A stretch of 31,786 bases of DNA from a virus. The translations under genes were made by a program, and so were the position numbers. This document shows, one piece after another, positions 14,388-21,082 of the stretch. The notes under the pieces are model-generated. The model saw nothing but the letters and a program-made list of their open reading frames with translations. It was not told the origin of the DNA and did no database searches. Numbering within the stretch: position 1 is the stretch's first letter; each line of letters starts with the position of its first letter. The stretch lies in IMG/VR virus record IMGVR_UViG_3300050821_006660, positions 1 to 31,786 of that record. One strand, 5' to 3'.

Positions 14388-14634
14388 CGAGCCCGAGACC
14401 GTCGCCGGCTATTGGGTGCAGATGCGCCACGCCGAGTCGGGCGGGATCGTCTTGTCGGATGCGGTCGTGACCGAATGGGCGGACGTGGCCTTACGGAAAG
14501 CGCTCGACCACCTCGACGCGATCACGCACCCGATCGGCACGCACCTGCGCGGCGCGTTCGTGCTGCATCTCACACCGACCGAGTTTGTCGTTGATCGTTC
14601 TCGGTCCACCCCTGATGGTGATTTGCATGCCTGA
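14380..14634 (+). CDS. Small protein with repeat-encoded C-terminus (84 aa)
   Basis: The ATG at 14380 overlaps the upstream stop; a TTG at 14365 would add five residues. The body is alpha/beta (GYWVQMRHAESGGIVLSD). The tail VDRSRSTPDGDLHA is encoded by dyad copy H. Function unknown. Confidence 0.6.
   Translation: MADEPETVAGYWVQMRHAESGGIVLSDAVVTEWADVALRKALDHLDAITHPIGTHLRGAFVLHLTPTEFVVDRSRSTPDGDLHA
14587..14616 (-). repeat. Dispersed dyad repeat, copy H
   Basis: Minus-oriented copy, TTGATC-GTTCTC-GGTCCACCCCTGAT. It covers the end of one gene and stops 10 bases before the ATG of the next. Confidence 0.9.
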
Positions 14635-14938
14635 CGACGTCGAAGTCCCACTCCCCGGCACGAGCGAGATGGCCCCCGAGCACGACGATGAGGACATCGA
14701 GTCCAACCTCGACCCCGAGACCGCCTACTGCTTAGCCAATCTCATCGATGCCGCCAAAGCCCACGGCCTCTACCCGTTCGGCCTTACGCGACAGGCGTTG
14801 AAAATCGACGAGACGGCAAGCGATGACGCGGGTTCACTCCGGGACTTCCGGGACTCGTTGCGCGAGCAGCCGGGGGTGAAGCGGGTGACGAAAGAGCGCT
14901 TGGCCGCGATGGGGGTTGGACTCGGGAGCGGGACGTGA
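14627..14938 (+). CDS. Acidic protein of unknown function (103 aa)
   Basis: The N-terminal half is acidic and likely disordered, and the C-terminal half is helical (YCLANLIDAAKAHGLYPFG, FRDSLREQPGVKRVTKERL). An ATG at 14615 inside the repeat is an alternative start. The stop overlaps the next GTG. Function unknown. Confidence 0.6.
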   Translation: MPDDVEVPLPGTSEMAPEHDDEDIESNLDPETAYCLANLIDAAKAHGLYPFGLTRQALKIDETASDDAGSLRDFRDSLREQPGVKRVTKERLAAMGVGLGSGT

Positions 14939-15132
14939 GCGATGATGAATTAACGACCGGACGTCCGTACACGTTCTGGCGATGCACGCGATGCGGGGTG
15001 GTGCGGACTGTTCCGGTCGACGCCGATCTCCCCGCCGAGCAGTGCATGCTATCATCCCCCCTCGGCCACTGCGGCGGGCGGGTTGTGCAGTATGCGGGGC
15101 CGGCCCGGCGGCGCGACGGGAGCGGGGCGTGA
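14935..15132 (+). CDS. Zinc-ribbon-like small protein (65 aa)
   Basis: GTG start in a GTGA overlap. The sequence WRCTRCGVVRTVPV gives a CxxCG knuckle, and a second Cys pair (CMLSSPLGHCGG) completes a probable zinc ribbon. Such microproteins are frequent in phage accessory operons. No specific role visible. Confidence 0.6.
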   Translation: MSDDELTTGRPYTFWRCTRCGVVRTVPVDADLPAEQCMLSSPLGHCGGRVVQYAGPARRRDGSGA

Positions 15133-15350
15133 ACAGCAAGCGGTGCGTGTTTTTGCTCACGCTGGACGAACTGGCGCCGGGGTCGACGCAGTTCGAGGGC
15201 GATTTCCTGCGATGCCTCTCGACGGACACCCGCCCCGTCCGCGTCGGGGACTCGACGATGCTGTTGTGTGAGGCCCACGAACGGGAAGCCCTAGGCGAGA
15301 CCGACATCGCCGGCTACGAGGGTGACACCTCGCGATACGGCGCGCCGTGA
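15129..15350 (+). CDS. Small Cys-containing protein (73 aa)
   Basis: GTG start coupled to the preceding gene. It has Cys residues at 6, 29 and 47, plus a His at 50 (CEAH), which may bind metal, and an acidic C-terminus. No family recognised. Confidence 0.55.
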   Translation: MNSKRCVFLLTLDELAPGSTQFEGDFLRCLSTDTRPVRVGDSTMLLCEAHEREALGETDIAGYEGDTSRYGAP

Positions 15351-15580
15351 ACCTGACGTGCCAGTGGCCCGCGTGCCGGGAAGCAGCGAAGGCCCCGCTC
15401 GAGAATCCCGTGGCCTGTCGCTCGCACTGGTGGCATCTCGCGCCAGTCACCCGCCGCTGGCTCGTCAAACAGTACAGCATGAGCGAGCTCCGGCCCGTCG
15501 GGAGCTACGAGCGGGCGCTCTGTCTCTTGCGACACGACGATAAGGGGCTGGCGAAACTACTTGGGGCGGAATGGTCGTAG
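15347..15580 (+). CDS. Zinc-finger-like small protein (77 aa)
   Basis: GTG start in a GTGA overlap. The motif CQWPAC followed by CRSHWWHL resembles short phage zinc-finger proteins of the CxxxxC...CxxH type. The C-terminus is basic and helical (YERALCLLRHDDKGLAKLL). It closes the accessory operon before the recombinase. Confidence 0.6.
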   Translation: MNLTCQWPACREAAKAPLENPVACRSHWWHLAPVTRRWLVKQYSMSELRPVGSYERALCLLRHDDKGLAKLLGAEWS

Positions 15581-15588
15581 TCCGTCGC

Positions 15589-15616
15589 GTTTGACCGTTC
15601 TCGGTCCACCCCTGAT
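15589..15616 (-). repeat. Dispersed dyad repeat, copy I
   Basis: Minus-oriented copy, TTTGACC-GTTCTC-GGTCCACCCCTGAT, starting eight bases past a stop codon. It does not overlap a gene. Confidence 0.9.
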
Positions 15617-15639
15617 CTGTCAAGCCCTTAAATAGCCAA

Positions 15640-15679
15640 CCGCCCATCAGGCGGATGCGGCAGCGTCCGTGATGGGCGG
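15640..15679. promoter_or_regulatory. Long imperfect hairpin before the recombinase
   Basis: The outer arms CCGCCCATCA and TGATGGGCGG pair perfectly over 10 bp. After a two-base bulge, an inner 7-bp stem (CGGATGC with GCGTCCG, one G-T pair) closes on a GGCA loop. It could be a terminator of the upstream operon, an RNA element or a recombinase subsite. The absence of a T-run argues against a simple intrinsic terminator. Confidence 0.55.
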
Positions 15680-15705
15680 GGAGAGCGAGCAAGCACCAGA
15701 TGGCG

Positions 15706-15834
15706 GTGTGATAGGTACACACGCGGACGATGCGCGTCAAGTCGTGCACAGAAGTTAGACGTTTCGAGCGGGGCGTCCCTTCGGTTGCGGAACGGGTGTG
15801 GATGGGTATCTTGACCGCCCCCAACCTATCACAC
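15706..15834. repeat. 11-bp inverted repeat pair flanking the recombinase leader
   Basis: GTGTGATAGGT at 15706-15716 is the exact reverse complement of ACCTATCACAC at 15824-15834. The second arm lies 23 bases before the recombinase start. A pair at this spacing could be operator half-sites or recombinase accessory sites. Confidence 0.5.
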
Positions 15835-15857
15835 ATCCTTTTCGCCCTGAACCCTCG

Positions 15858-16508
15858 ATGCTCGTTGGTTACGCGCGCATCTCGACCGCCGACCAACACC
15901 ACGCGCTGCAGCATGATGCGCTCGAGGCGGCCGGATGCGAGAAGATCTTCACCGATACGATCTCGGGCGTCAAGGCCCAGCGGCCCGGGCTCGATGACGC
16001 GCTCAAGTTCGTGCGCTCGGGTGATGTCCTCACCGTCTGGCGTTTGGATCGGCTCGGCCGGTCCCTCCCCCATCTCCTAGGGCTGACCCGGGACCTCGCG
16101 GACCGCGGGGTGGAGCTCCGGTCCCTCACGGAATCGATCGACACTCGCACCGCGGCCGGTCGGCTCGTGTTTCACGTCTTTGCTGCGCTGGCCGAATTTG
16201 AGCGCGATCTGACCCACGAACGGGTCGCATTGGGCCGAGCTGCAGCGCGCGCCCGGGGGCAGTTAGGCGGACGTCCGCCTGTCCTCACCCGCGAACAGGA
16301 AAGGGCCGTAGCAGCCCTCGTAGACGCCGGGCACATGTCGATCGCCGGCATCTCCCGGATGTTCAAGTGCTCCCGTATGACCGTCCACCGGGCGCGCGCA
16401 CGCACCACCCGTTCACCCTCCCACCCAGATGGCGGCAATGGCACATCACCCGAAGGACATGAACCAGGACACCACCCGGTTGGTCGACTGGACCACGCTG
16501 GACCCTGA
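15858..16508 (+). CDS. Serine recombinase, resolvase/invertase family
   Basis: The 216 aa protein has the small serine recombinase layout: YARIST at residues 5-10 with nucleophile Ser9 and Arg7, WRLDRLGRS at 61-69 with the active-site arginines, the AEFERDL segment and long E helix at about 101-135, and a C-terminal helix-turn-helix at 143-182 (MSIAGISRMFKCSRMTVHRA). The last ~30 residues are disordered. Start ATG is chosen because the next residues match the family N-terminus. It would catalyse resolution, inversion or integration at dyad sites. On a circular genome, multimer resolution is the simplest role, and action on the dispersed dyads is a speculative alternative. Confidence 0.92.
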   Translation: MLVGYARISTADQHHALQHDALEAAGCEKIFTDTISGVKAQRPGLDDALKFVRSGDVLTVWRLDRLGRSLPHLLGLTRDLADRGVELRSLTESIDTRTAAGRLVFHVFAALAEFERDLTHERVALGRAAARARGQLGGRPPVLTREQERAVAALVDAGHMSIAGISRMFKCSRMTVHRARARTTRSPSHPDGGNGTSPEGHEPGHHPVGRLDHAGP

Positions 16509-16800
16509 CGAGCTCCACGCGTTGGGCTCGCTCGCCCGGACGGTCGGATTCGAGGATACGAGCCGACCGCACGTCTTGATCGATCGCGATCTCTCGGACC
16601 CGCTCATGAAAGCCGCGGCCGAGTGGCTATTACTCCACAGGCGGTTTCCCAAAGAGCGCGAGCCCTATTTCTCGCTCATCTGCCGGGCGCTCACGTGGAC
16701 CGACAACGAGACGTCCGAGGATGATGAGCGCGCGCTCATGCGGATCGCCACGAAGCGCAAAGCCGCGTTGCCGTTGGTGCCCCCCACGCCCGAGGGCTAA
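16459..16800 (+). CDS. Protein of unknown function upstream of helicase (113 aa)
   Basis: The gene overlaps the 3' end of the recombinase by about 50 bases. ATG 16429 would add 10 residues; neither start has a well-placed ribosome site. The protein is soluble and mixed alpha/beta, with PHVLIDRDLSDPLMKAAAEWLLLHRRF in its middle. Position just before the helicase-like gene suggests a replication accessory role. Confidence 0.6.
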   Translation: MNQDTTRLVDWTTLDPDELHALGSLARTVGFEDTSRPHVLIDRDLSDPLMKAAAEWLLLHRRFPKEREPYFSLICRALTWTDNETSEDDERALMRIATKRKAALPLVPPTPEG

Positions 16801-16803
16801 CCC

Positions 16804-18114
16804 GTGGCGGCAGGGAACGGCAAACGGCCGGACATCTACGAAGCCAATCGGCGCTACCGGGAAGAACAAGAGCAACGGGACGACAGCACCGAAGACCCGA
16901 TGCCGGGGTGGCCCGAGCCGCTGGGCGAGGCCGCGTTCCGCGGGTTGGCGGGGACCGTGGTCGAGACGATCGCCCCGTACTCCGAAGCGGATCCGGCGGC
17001 GATCCTGTTGCACTTCCTGGTGATCGCGGGGGCGCTGGTCGGCCGGCGGCGCTATATGCCGATCGAAGGGAATCGGCACTGCGGGAACCTCTTTCTTTTG
17101 ATCGTCGGCGACACCTCGAGCGGCCGCAAGGGCACGGCGTACGGGCAAGTCCGGCGCATTATGGCCGAGGCGTTCCCCGAGTTCATGCGCAAGAATGTCG
17201 CGATGGGACTGGCCTCGGGCGAAGGGTTGATCAACGCGGTCCGGGACGCCACCCAGGAAGATCCGGGAGTGATCGACAAGCGGCTTCTGTGCGTCGAGAC
17301 CGAGTTTGCGAGCGTGCTCCGGGCATTGGACCGCGACGGCAATACGCTGTCGGCCCGGCTGCGACAGGCGTTCGACTCCGGGGATTTCCGGACGATGACC
17401 AAGGCGACGCCCCTGATCGCCAGCGATGCGCACGTGGCGCTGATCGGGCACATCACCCCGTCCGAGCTCCGCGTCCGGTTGCAGAAGACGGAGATATCGA
17501 ACGGACTCCTGAATCGCTTCTGTCTCGCCTGTAGCCGACGATCGAAGCGCCGGCCGCACGGCGGCGTGGTCCCCGAGCGCGAAGTCTACGACTTGGGGGT
17601 GGTGATCCGGGAAATGCTCAATGCGAGTATGATGGCCCCGGTCGAGATGGCGCGAGACGCCGAAGCCAATGCGCTTTGGGAAACGCTCTACGACGAGCTA
17701 ACGGATGGGTACGCCGGCGAGCTCGGGGAAGTGTTGAGCCGGGCGACCGCCCAGGTCGTTCGCTTGTCGATCATCTATGCCACGTTGGATCGGGAGACAT
17801 CGATCCGAGTCCCGCACCTCGAGGCGGCGATGGCCGTCTGGCACTACGTGGTGCAGTCCGTGGAGTACCTCTTTACTACTCTCAATCAAGTAGACAGAAG
17901 GGCGGACGAATTACTGGAAACGATACGGGGGGCGGGAAAGCCAGGGATTACCAGGAACACACTCAGAGATGCAATCGGGCACAGAGTGACGTCGGCTGAA
18001 ATGGAGCAGGCGTTGAGGAGTTTAGAGGCTCGCGCCCTCGCGAGCCGCATTTTCGCGAAAACAAAAGGCCGACCCGTCGAAACATGGGCCGTACGAGAAC
18101 TGTCCGAAAAATGA
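16804..18114 (+). CDS. DUF3987-type AAA ATPase, helicase/primase-like replication protein
   Basis: The 436 aa protein has a Walker A-like loop GDTSSGRKGT at 102-111, a Walker B-like strand LLCVETEF at 161-168, a sensor-type strand VALIGHIT at 211-218 and a conserved NGLLNRF at 233-239. These are the hallmarks of DUF3987-type ATPases found in phage and plasmid replication modules. The C-terminal ~70 residues look like a winged helix (PGITRNTLRDAIGHRVTSAEMEQ). From about 17880 the codon use shifts to AGA/AGG and more A/T, hinting that the C-terminal domain was exchanged. The adjacent iteron region supports a role in replication initiation or as replicative helicase. Start is GTG. Confidence 0.85.
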   Translation: MAAGNGKRPDIYEANRRYREEQEQRDDSTEDPMPGWPEPLGEAAFRGLAGTVVETIAPYSEADPAAILLHFLVIAGALVGRRRYMPIEGNRHCGNLFLLIVGDTSSGRKGTAYGQVRRIMAEAFPEFMRKNVAMGLASGEGLINAVRDATQEDPGVIDKRLLCVETEFASVLRALDRDGNTLSARLRQAFDSGDFRTMTKATPLIASDAHVALIGHITPSELRVRLQKTEISNGLLNRFCLACSRRSKRRPHGGVVPEREVYDLGVVIREMLNASMMAPVEMARDAEANALWETLYDELTDGYAGELGEVLSRATAQVVRLSIIYATLDRETSIRVPHLEAAMAVWHYVVQSVEYLFTTLNQVDRRADELLETIRGAGKPGITRNTLRDAIGHRVTSAEMEQALRSLEARALASRIFAKTKGRPVETWAVRELSEK

Positions 18115-18483
18115 GAATAGATATGGTGGCGGAAAGTGCGGAAAGGCGGAAAGGTCCTAAGTCTATACGTGACATAGACATCTTTCCGCCACATTTTCGG
18201 GCGGAAAGTGGGCGGTAAGCCCTATACCCCCCGGGGGTCCCCCCCCTTTCCGCCCACATCTCAACTGTTCCCGGGGCGGAAAGATCTCCTAGGGGAATAA
18301 GGACTTAGATGGCTTATCGGTTACCGCACTTTCCGCCCCGGTATACCTTATCGCCCCGCACTGTTAGAGTATCATTTTGGGGGTTCGTTACCGACAAACA
18401 TCATATCCGTTTATCACTTTCATGACTTCGGTCATCTTTGCTGACAGTTGCTAAACCGTGCATACCGTGTAGACTGGGAGCCC
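18115..18483. other. Iteron-rich region, probable replication origin
   Basis: At least nine copies of GGCGGAAAG or close variants occur. Forward copies lie at 18128, 18138, 18145, 18200, 18211 (GGTAAG variant) and 18275; reverse copies lie at 18182, 18246 and 18329. The copies at 18182 and 18200 form a dyad, and GTCTAT-N7-ATAGAC lies at 18161-18179. Downstream, 18285-18450 is visibly richer in A/T, as expected of an unwinding element. It lies between the helicase-like gene and a small HTH gene and contains no gene of its own. An origin with initiator-binding iterons is the best reading; a multi-site operator is the alternative. Confidence 0.75.
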
Positions 18484-18723
18484 ATGACGGGAACCGAACG
18501 CCGGTTGTTGTTCAAGGCGAGCTGTAAGGGCAAACGGGAAACGCAGGCGGCGCTCTGTCGGCGGTGGGACTTTTCGGTGACGCACATCACGGATGTCCTC
18601 TTAGGGAAACGGCCGGGGAGTGCAGGGCTCAGAGATCGGCTGGCGCAGTACTGCGGGGTGCCGATGGGAGAGTTCTGGGGGAGTGGAGAATCGACCAACA
18701 ACGGAGAGTCCGGTGGCGTTTGA
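18484..18723 (+). CDS. Small helix-turn-helix protein (79 aa)
   Basis: Residues ~17-62 form an XRE-like helix-turn-helix (TQAALCRRWDFSVTHITDVL followed by LRDRLAQYCGVPMGEFW). The ATG is chosen over an upstream TTG at 18448 because GGGAG sits just before it and the TTG lies in the presumed origin. It is directly downstream of the iterons, so it may bind them as repressor or initiator. The C-terminal tail is Gly/Asn/Ser-rich and disordered. Confidence 0.7.
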   Translation: MTGTERRLLFKASCKGKRETQAALCRRWDFSVTHITDVLLGKRPGSAGLRDRLAQYCGVPMGEFWGSGESTNNGESGGV

Positions 18724-18967
18724 AATCGTGGTTCTGGATCGCGGGTTTGTCTATGTCGGCGATGTGGAGTCGGAAGGCGATACGCTCGTCATCTCGGGCG
18801 CGAAGAACATTCGCTACTGGGGGACGACGAAAGGACTGGGAGAATTGGCGCTTGGCGGGCCGACCCCGAACACGAAGCTCGACGAGGTGGGGACCGTGCG
18901 CGCCCCGTCGCGGGCCGTGATCCACCGCATTGACACGGACAAGTCGAAGTGGCCGCCGAAGCGCTAA
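18713..18967 (+). CDS. DUF6948-type conserved phage protein (84 aa)
   Basis: The sequence FEIVVLDRGFVYVGDVESEG, then NIRYWGTTKGLGELALGGPT and TKLDEVG, matches the widespread DUF6948 phage family from my knowledge of it. GTG at 18713 is the natural start, since the conserved domain begins at once; it overlaps the upstream gene by 11 bases. Function of the family is unknown. It is followed by a Gly-Tyr repeat gene, an association I recall from other phages. Confidence 0.75.
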   Translation: MAFEIVVLDRGFVYVGDVESEGDTLVISGAKNIRYWGTTKGLGELALGGPTPNTKLDEVGTVRAPSRAVIHRIDTDKSKWPPKR

Positions 18968-19119
18968 TCGTCACCCTTGACGGCTCCGGCTACGGCTACG
19001 GCTCCGGCGACGGCTACGGCTCCGGCTCCGGCTCCGGCTCCGGCGACGGCTACGGCTACGGCGACGGCTACGGCTACGGCTACGGCTACGGCGACGGCTA
19101 CGGCGACGGCTACGGCTGA
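18949..19119 (+). CDS. Gly-Tyr/Ser/Asp repeat protein (56 aa)
   Basis: From a GTG overlapping the previous gene, the frame reads a short lead (VAAEALIVTLDGSG) and then about 23 alternating Gly-X dipeptides with X = Tyr, Ser or Asp, ending GYGDGYG and stop. This frame is preferred over the Ala-Thr-Pro and Ser-Arg alternatives because of the LVTLDGSG-type lead and the translational coupling. Low-complexity Gly-Tyr repeats are prone to condensate or fibril formation. The role is unknown. Codons are TAC, TCC, GAC and GGC only, so the DNA is a six-base tandem repeat. Confidence 0.65.
   Translation: MAAEALIVTLDGSGYGYGSGDGYGSGSGSGSGDGYGYGDGYGYGYGYGDGYGDGYG
18979..19118. repeat. Hexanucleotide tandem repeat (GGCTAC/GGCTCC/GGCGAC)
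   Basis: About 23 consecutive six-base units differ only at positions 4-6 (TAC, TCC or GAC). The substitutions change the encoded residue only between Tyr, Ser and Asp. Repeat number is likely to vary between related genomes by slippage. Confidence 0.9.
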
Positions 19120-19387
19120 GAGAGGCGCTGCAGTTTCGTTTGTTTTTCGGGGTTGTGTTACCAGACGGGCGGCGGGTCGTCTGTAGAGCAGCGGGATGGA
19201 CCAAGAACGATCAACGGCGAAGGCAACAACTGAGTCTCGGCGCGGCGGTGTTACGGCACCTTGAGCGGAAGGGCAACGGCTAATTCCGCCACTCGTTAGG
19301 CCGTGACTGCGAGGACAGACGCGATCTCAGGCTAGGGGGCCGAGCAACCCCAACGCCCACTCACCACCCAGATGCGAGGATGCGGCG
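19120..19387. other. Non-coding gap with dyad copy J
   Basis: The 268-base gap contains short inverted repeats (CAGACG at 19162 with CGTCTG at 19178; GCGGAA at 19265 with TTCCGC at 19284) and dyad copy J. A 22-codon frame beginning MDQERST at 19196 runs from the repeat but has no other support. I see no credible gene or tRNA. It separates the replication module from the next operon, so a promoter or terminator function is likely. Confidence 0.5.
19193..19218 (+). repeat. Dispersed dyad repeat, copy J
   Basis: Plus-oriented copy, GGGATGGACC-AAGAAC-GATCAACGGC, with one changed base in the right arm. It is intergenic. Confidence 0.8.
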
Positions 19388-19711
19388 ATGCAGAATACGA
19401 CCAGTGAATGCGACCATGGCGTGGCGCTCGACAAGACGTGCGAGAGATGCTGCGAAGCCCTTTGCAACGTGTTGGTTCCTGAGTCCTACCCCCACTCCCC
19501 CGAGCGCTACGCGGCGGACATCCAGAGAGCCGAGTCGTACCTCGCCCGGAACGGGGAGACTATCAAGCTCTCACCCGAGCGCATCGAGATGATCCGAGCA
19601 CATCTGCGCGGGGATGAGACCTTCACGGCAGGGACGATCTACGCAGGCGGGACGCCGACCGGCTCTAGCGTCTGTGCGGGCGGTGGCGTCAGCACCGGGA
19701 CTGGCACATGA
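19388..19711 (+). CDS. Zinc-knuckle small protein (107 aa)
   Basis: Near the N-terminus CDHGVALDKTCERCC repeats the CxHG(x)LDxxCxxC motif seen in the polyacidic protein at 13853. A helical middle (YAADIQRAESYLARNGETI) is followed by a Gly/Thr/Ser-rich tail. Overlaps the next ATG by four bases. Function unknown. Confidence 0.65.
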   Translation: MQNTTSECDHGVALDKTCERCCEALCNVLVPESYPHSPERYAADIQRAESYLARNGETIKLSPERIEMIRAHLRGDETFTAGTIYAGGTPTGSSVCAGGGVSTGTGT

Positions 19712-20028
19712 GCAGCACCGCAACGCCAGTCATCCACAAGTACGAGGGCCAGTACGGTCTCGTCGTCTGGCCTGCCGATGCGAAACGGTGGCGCGGACGT
19801 GAGAATGCCCCGCCAGCTCAGGAGTGCGTGACCATCCGCTGGGAGTCGTTGCCGCCAACCGCCGGCGCGCGCTATCGGCCGCGGGGCCGCTACATCATCC
19901 GGTTTCATCTCGATGGGCTAGAGATGCGCATGCACCCGGGAGCGCTTGCGGGTTGGCTTGAGGCACGGGAAGGGCGACGGATGGATACGATGTCTGTGGG
20001 CGGCGCGACCGCTGGGGTGGGGACCTGA
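19708..20028 (+). CDS. Protein of unknown function (106 aa)
   Basis: A beta-rich small domain (YGLVVWPADAKRWRG, YIIRFHLDGLEMRMHPG) is followed by a Gly-rich tail ending VGGATAGVGT, similar in style to the tail of the preceding protein. Translationally coupled on both sides. No family recognised. Confidence 0.6.
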   Translation: MSSTATPVIHKYEGQYGLVVWPADAKRWRGRENAPPAQECVTIRWESLPPTAGARYRPRGRYIIRFHLDGLEMRMHPGALAGWLEAREGRRMDTMSVGGATAGVGT

Positions 20029-20441
20029 TGTGTAAGGCCACGGGGCCGTGCGACTGTGACGTCTGCACGAAGGAACGTGCGGGCGCGACGGTGACCGCAG
20101 CTCTCGATCGTGTGAAACGCGGAGAGTCCGGGCTCGTCGAGACGCTGGATGCACTGGCAGGGGACGCCATCGAGCGGGGAGCCGAAGAGATCGGGCGCCA
20201 GACGGGAGCGGCCATCAAACACGCGGACCTCGGTGCCGCGGGCCGGTTCGCCTTCGCGGTACTCATCCAGCACGGAGAGAGCGACGAGCCGATACGTGAC
20301 ATGATGGCGACCGACCTTGATGAGGCGATTCGCCGCGCGTGCACGTGGGCCCGAACGTGGGGAAAGACCGCCTACGTCTACCATCTCTTAACGATCGCCG
20401 AGCCGTCGTACCACCTGACGGACCTGAGAGAGAAGGCCTGA
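20028..20441 (+). CDS. Protein with N-terminal Cys cluster (137 aa)
   Basis: The N-terminus has CKATGPCDCDVC, four Cys that could bind a metal. The rest is helical and mixed-charge (VETLDALAGDAIERGAEEI, LDEAIRRACTWARTW). Shares one base with the previous stop (TGATG). Function unknown. Confidence 0.65.
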   Translation: MCKATGPCDCDVCTKERAGATVTAALDRVKRGESGLVETLDALAGDAIERGAEEIGRQTGAAIKHADLGAAGRFAFAVLIQHGESDEPIRDMMATDLDEAIRRACTWARTWGKTAYVYHLLTIAEPSYHLTDLREKA

Positions 20442-20443
20442 AA

Positions 20444-21079
20444 ATGGGGCTCGACGTATATCTCAGTCGCCGAACAGGCACCCATGACGACGGGAGCTTC
20501 GTGGGCGACTCGATCGAACAGCGGAGCACCATCGCACCCGATCATCTCTTTAAGATCGGATATTTTCGGTCGAGCTATAACGATGCCGGGATCAACAGCA
20601 CACTCCGTCGCTGGGACATACCGGACCTGTACGCGATCTTCGAGCCCGGGGAGCGATACGAGTTCGTGCCCGACTGGAAGGCGGCGCGCGATCGTTGCGA
20701 CAAGAGCATCGCGTTACTCGTGGAGTTCCTGTCATCGTTCATGGGCAAATACGATTGCATGGCCGTCTCGGGCTTCGATGCCGTGCCAAGCGAAGAGACC
20801 GCGCTCGCGATCTTCGCCAAGCAATCCGCAGCGGCCGGGCGGGGCGAATGGGGCGGGGGGTTCAGTAACAGGGAAGGGGTTTTCTATCTCCAGGGCATTA
20901 AAGCATTCGCGTTTATCGATGGCAGCCGATTTAACCAACGCTGCACGTACGTTATTTACGAGCGCCCGCCTGAGGATGGCCAGCACTACCTCACGTCACT
21001 GCGCATTGTACGCGAGACCATCGACTATGTGCTGGCGGAACCCGAGCCGACGCAGTTCTATCTGTCGTGGAGTTCGTGA
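20444..21079 (+). CDS. Conserved-type phage protein of unknown function (211 aa)
   Basis: The N-terminus MGLDVYLSRR and the later YFRSSYNDAGINSTLRRW fit a conserved group of phage and prophage proteins that I recall without a known function. The protein is soluble alpha/beta. The start is supported by AGAAGG 10 bases upstream and by the family-like N-terminus. The sequence AFIDGSRF and a Trp-rich C-terminus are visible but not diagnostic. Confidence 0.65.
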   Translation: MGLDVYLSRRTGTHDDGSFVGDSIEQRSTIAPDHLFKIGYFRSSYNDAGINSTLRRWDIPDLYAIFEPGERYEFVPDWKAARDRCDKSIALLVEFLSSFMGKYDCMAVSGFDAVPSEETALAIFAKQSAAAGRGEWGGGFSNREGVFYLQGIKAFAFIDGSRFNQRCTYVIYERPPEDGQHYLTSLRIVRETIDYVLAEPEPTQFYLSWSS

Positions 21080-21082
21080 ACG

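Larger units (their letters stand above)
15581..15857. other. Non-coding gap upstream of the recombinase
   Basis: This 277-base gap carries dyad copy I, a long bulged hairpin (15640-15679) and an 11-bp inverted repeat pair 107 bases apart (15706-15716 and 15824-15834). I see no convincing gene in it. Its density of symmetric elements next to a serine recombinase gene suggests a recombination site and/or promoter-operator region. Confidence 0.55.

Noticed and set aside
16804-18114. The DUF3987-type ATPase as a genome-packaging ATPase
   Set aside because: Its motifs and C-terminal winged helix, together with the adjacent iteron region, fit replication. It lacks the HerA/FtsK-like pattern of A32-type packaging ATPases.
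18977-19186. Ala-Thr-Pro repeat protein in the second frame of the hexanucleotide repeat
   Set aside because: It starts inside the repeat without a ribosome site. The Gly-Tyr frame is coupled to the upstream gene and has a sensible N-terminal lead.
19193-19264. 22-codon gene starting MDQERST in copy J
   Set aside because: It is only open by chance from the repeat, has no homology or coupling, and lies in a non-coding gap.
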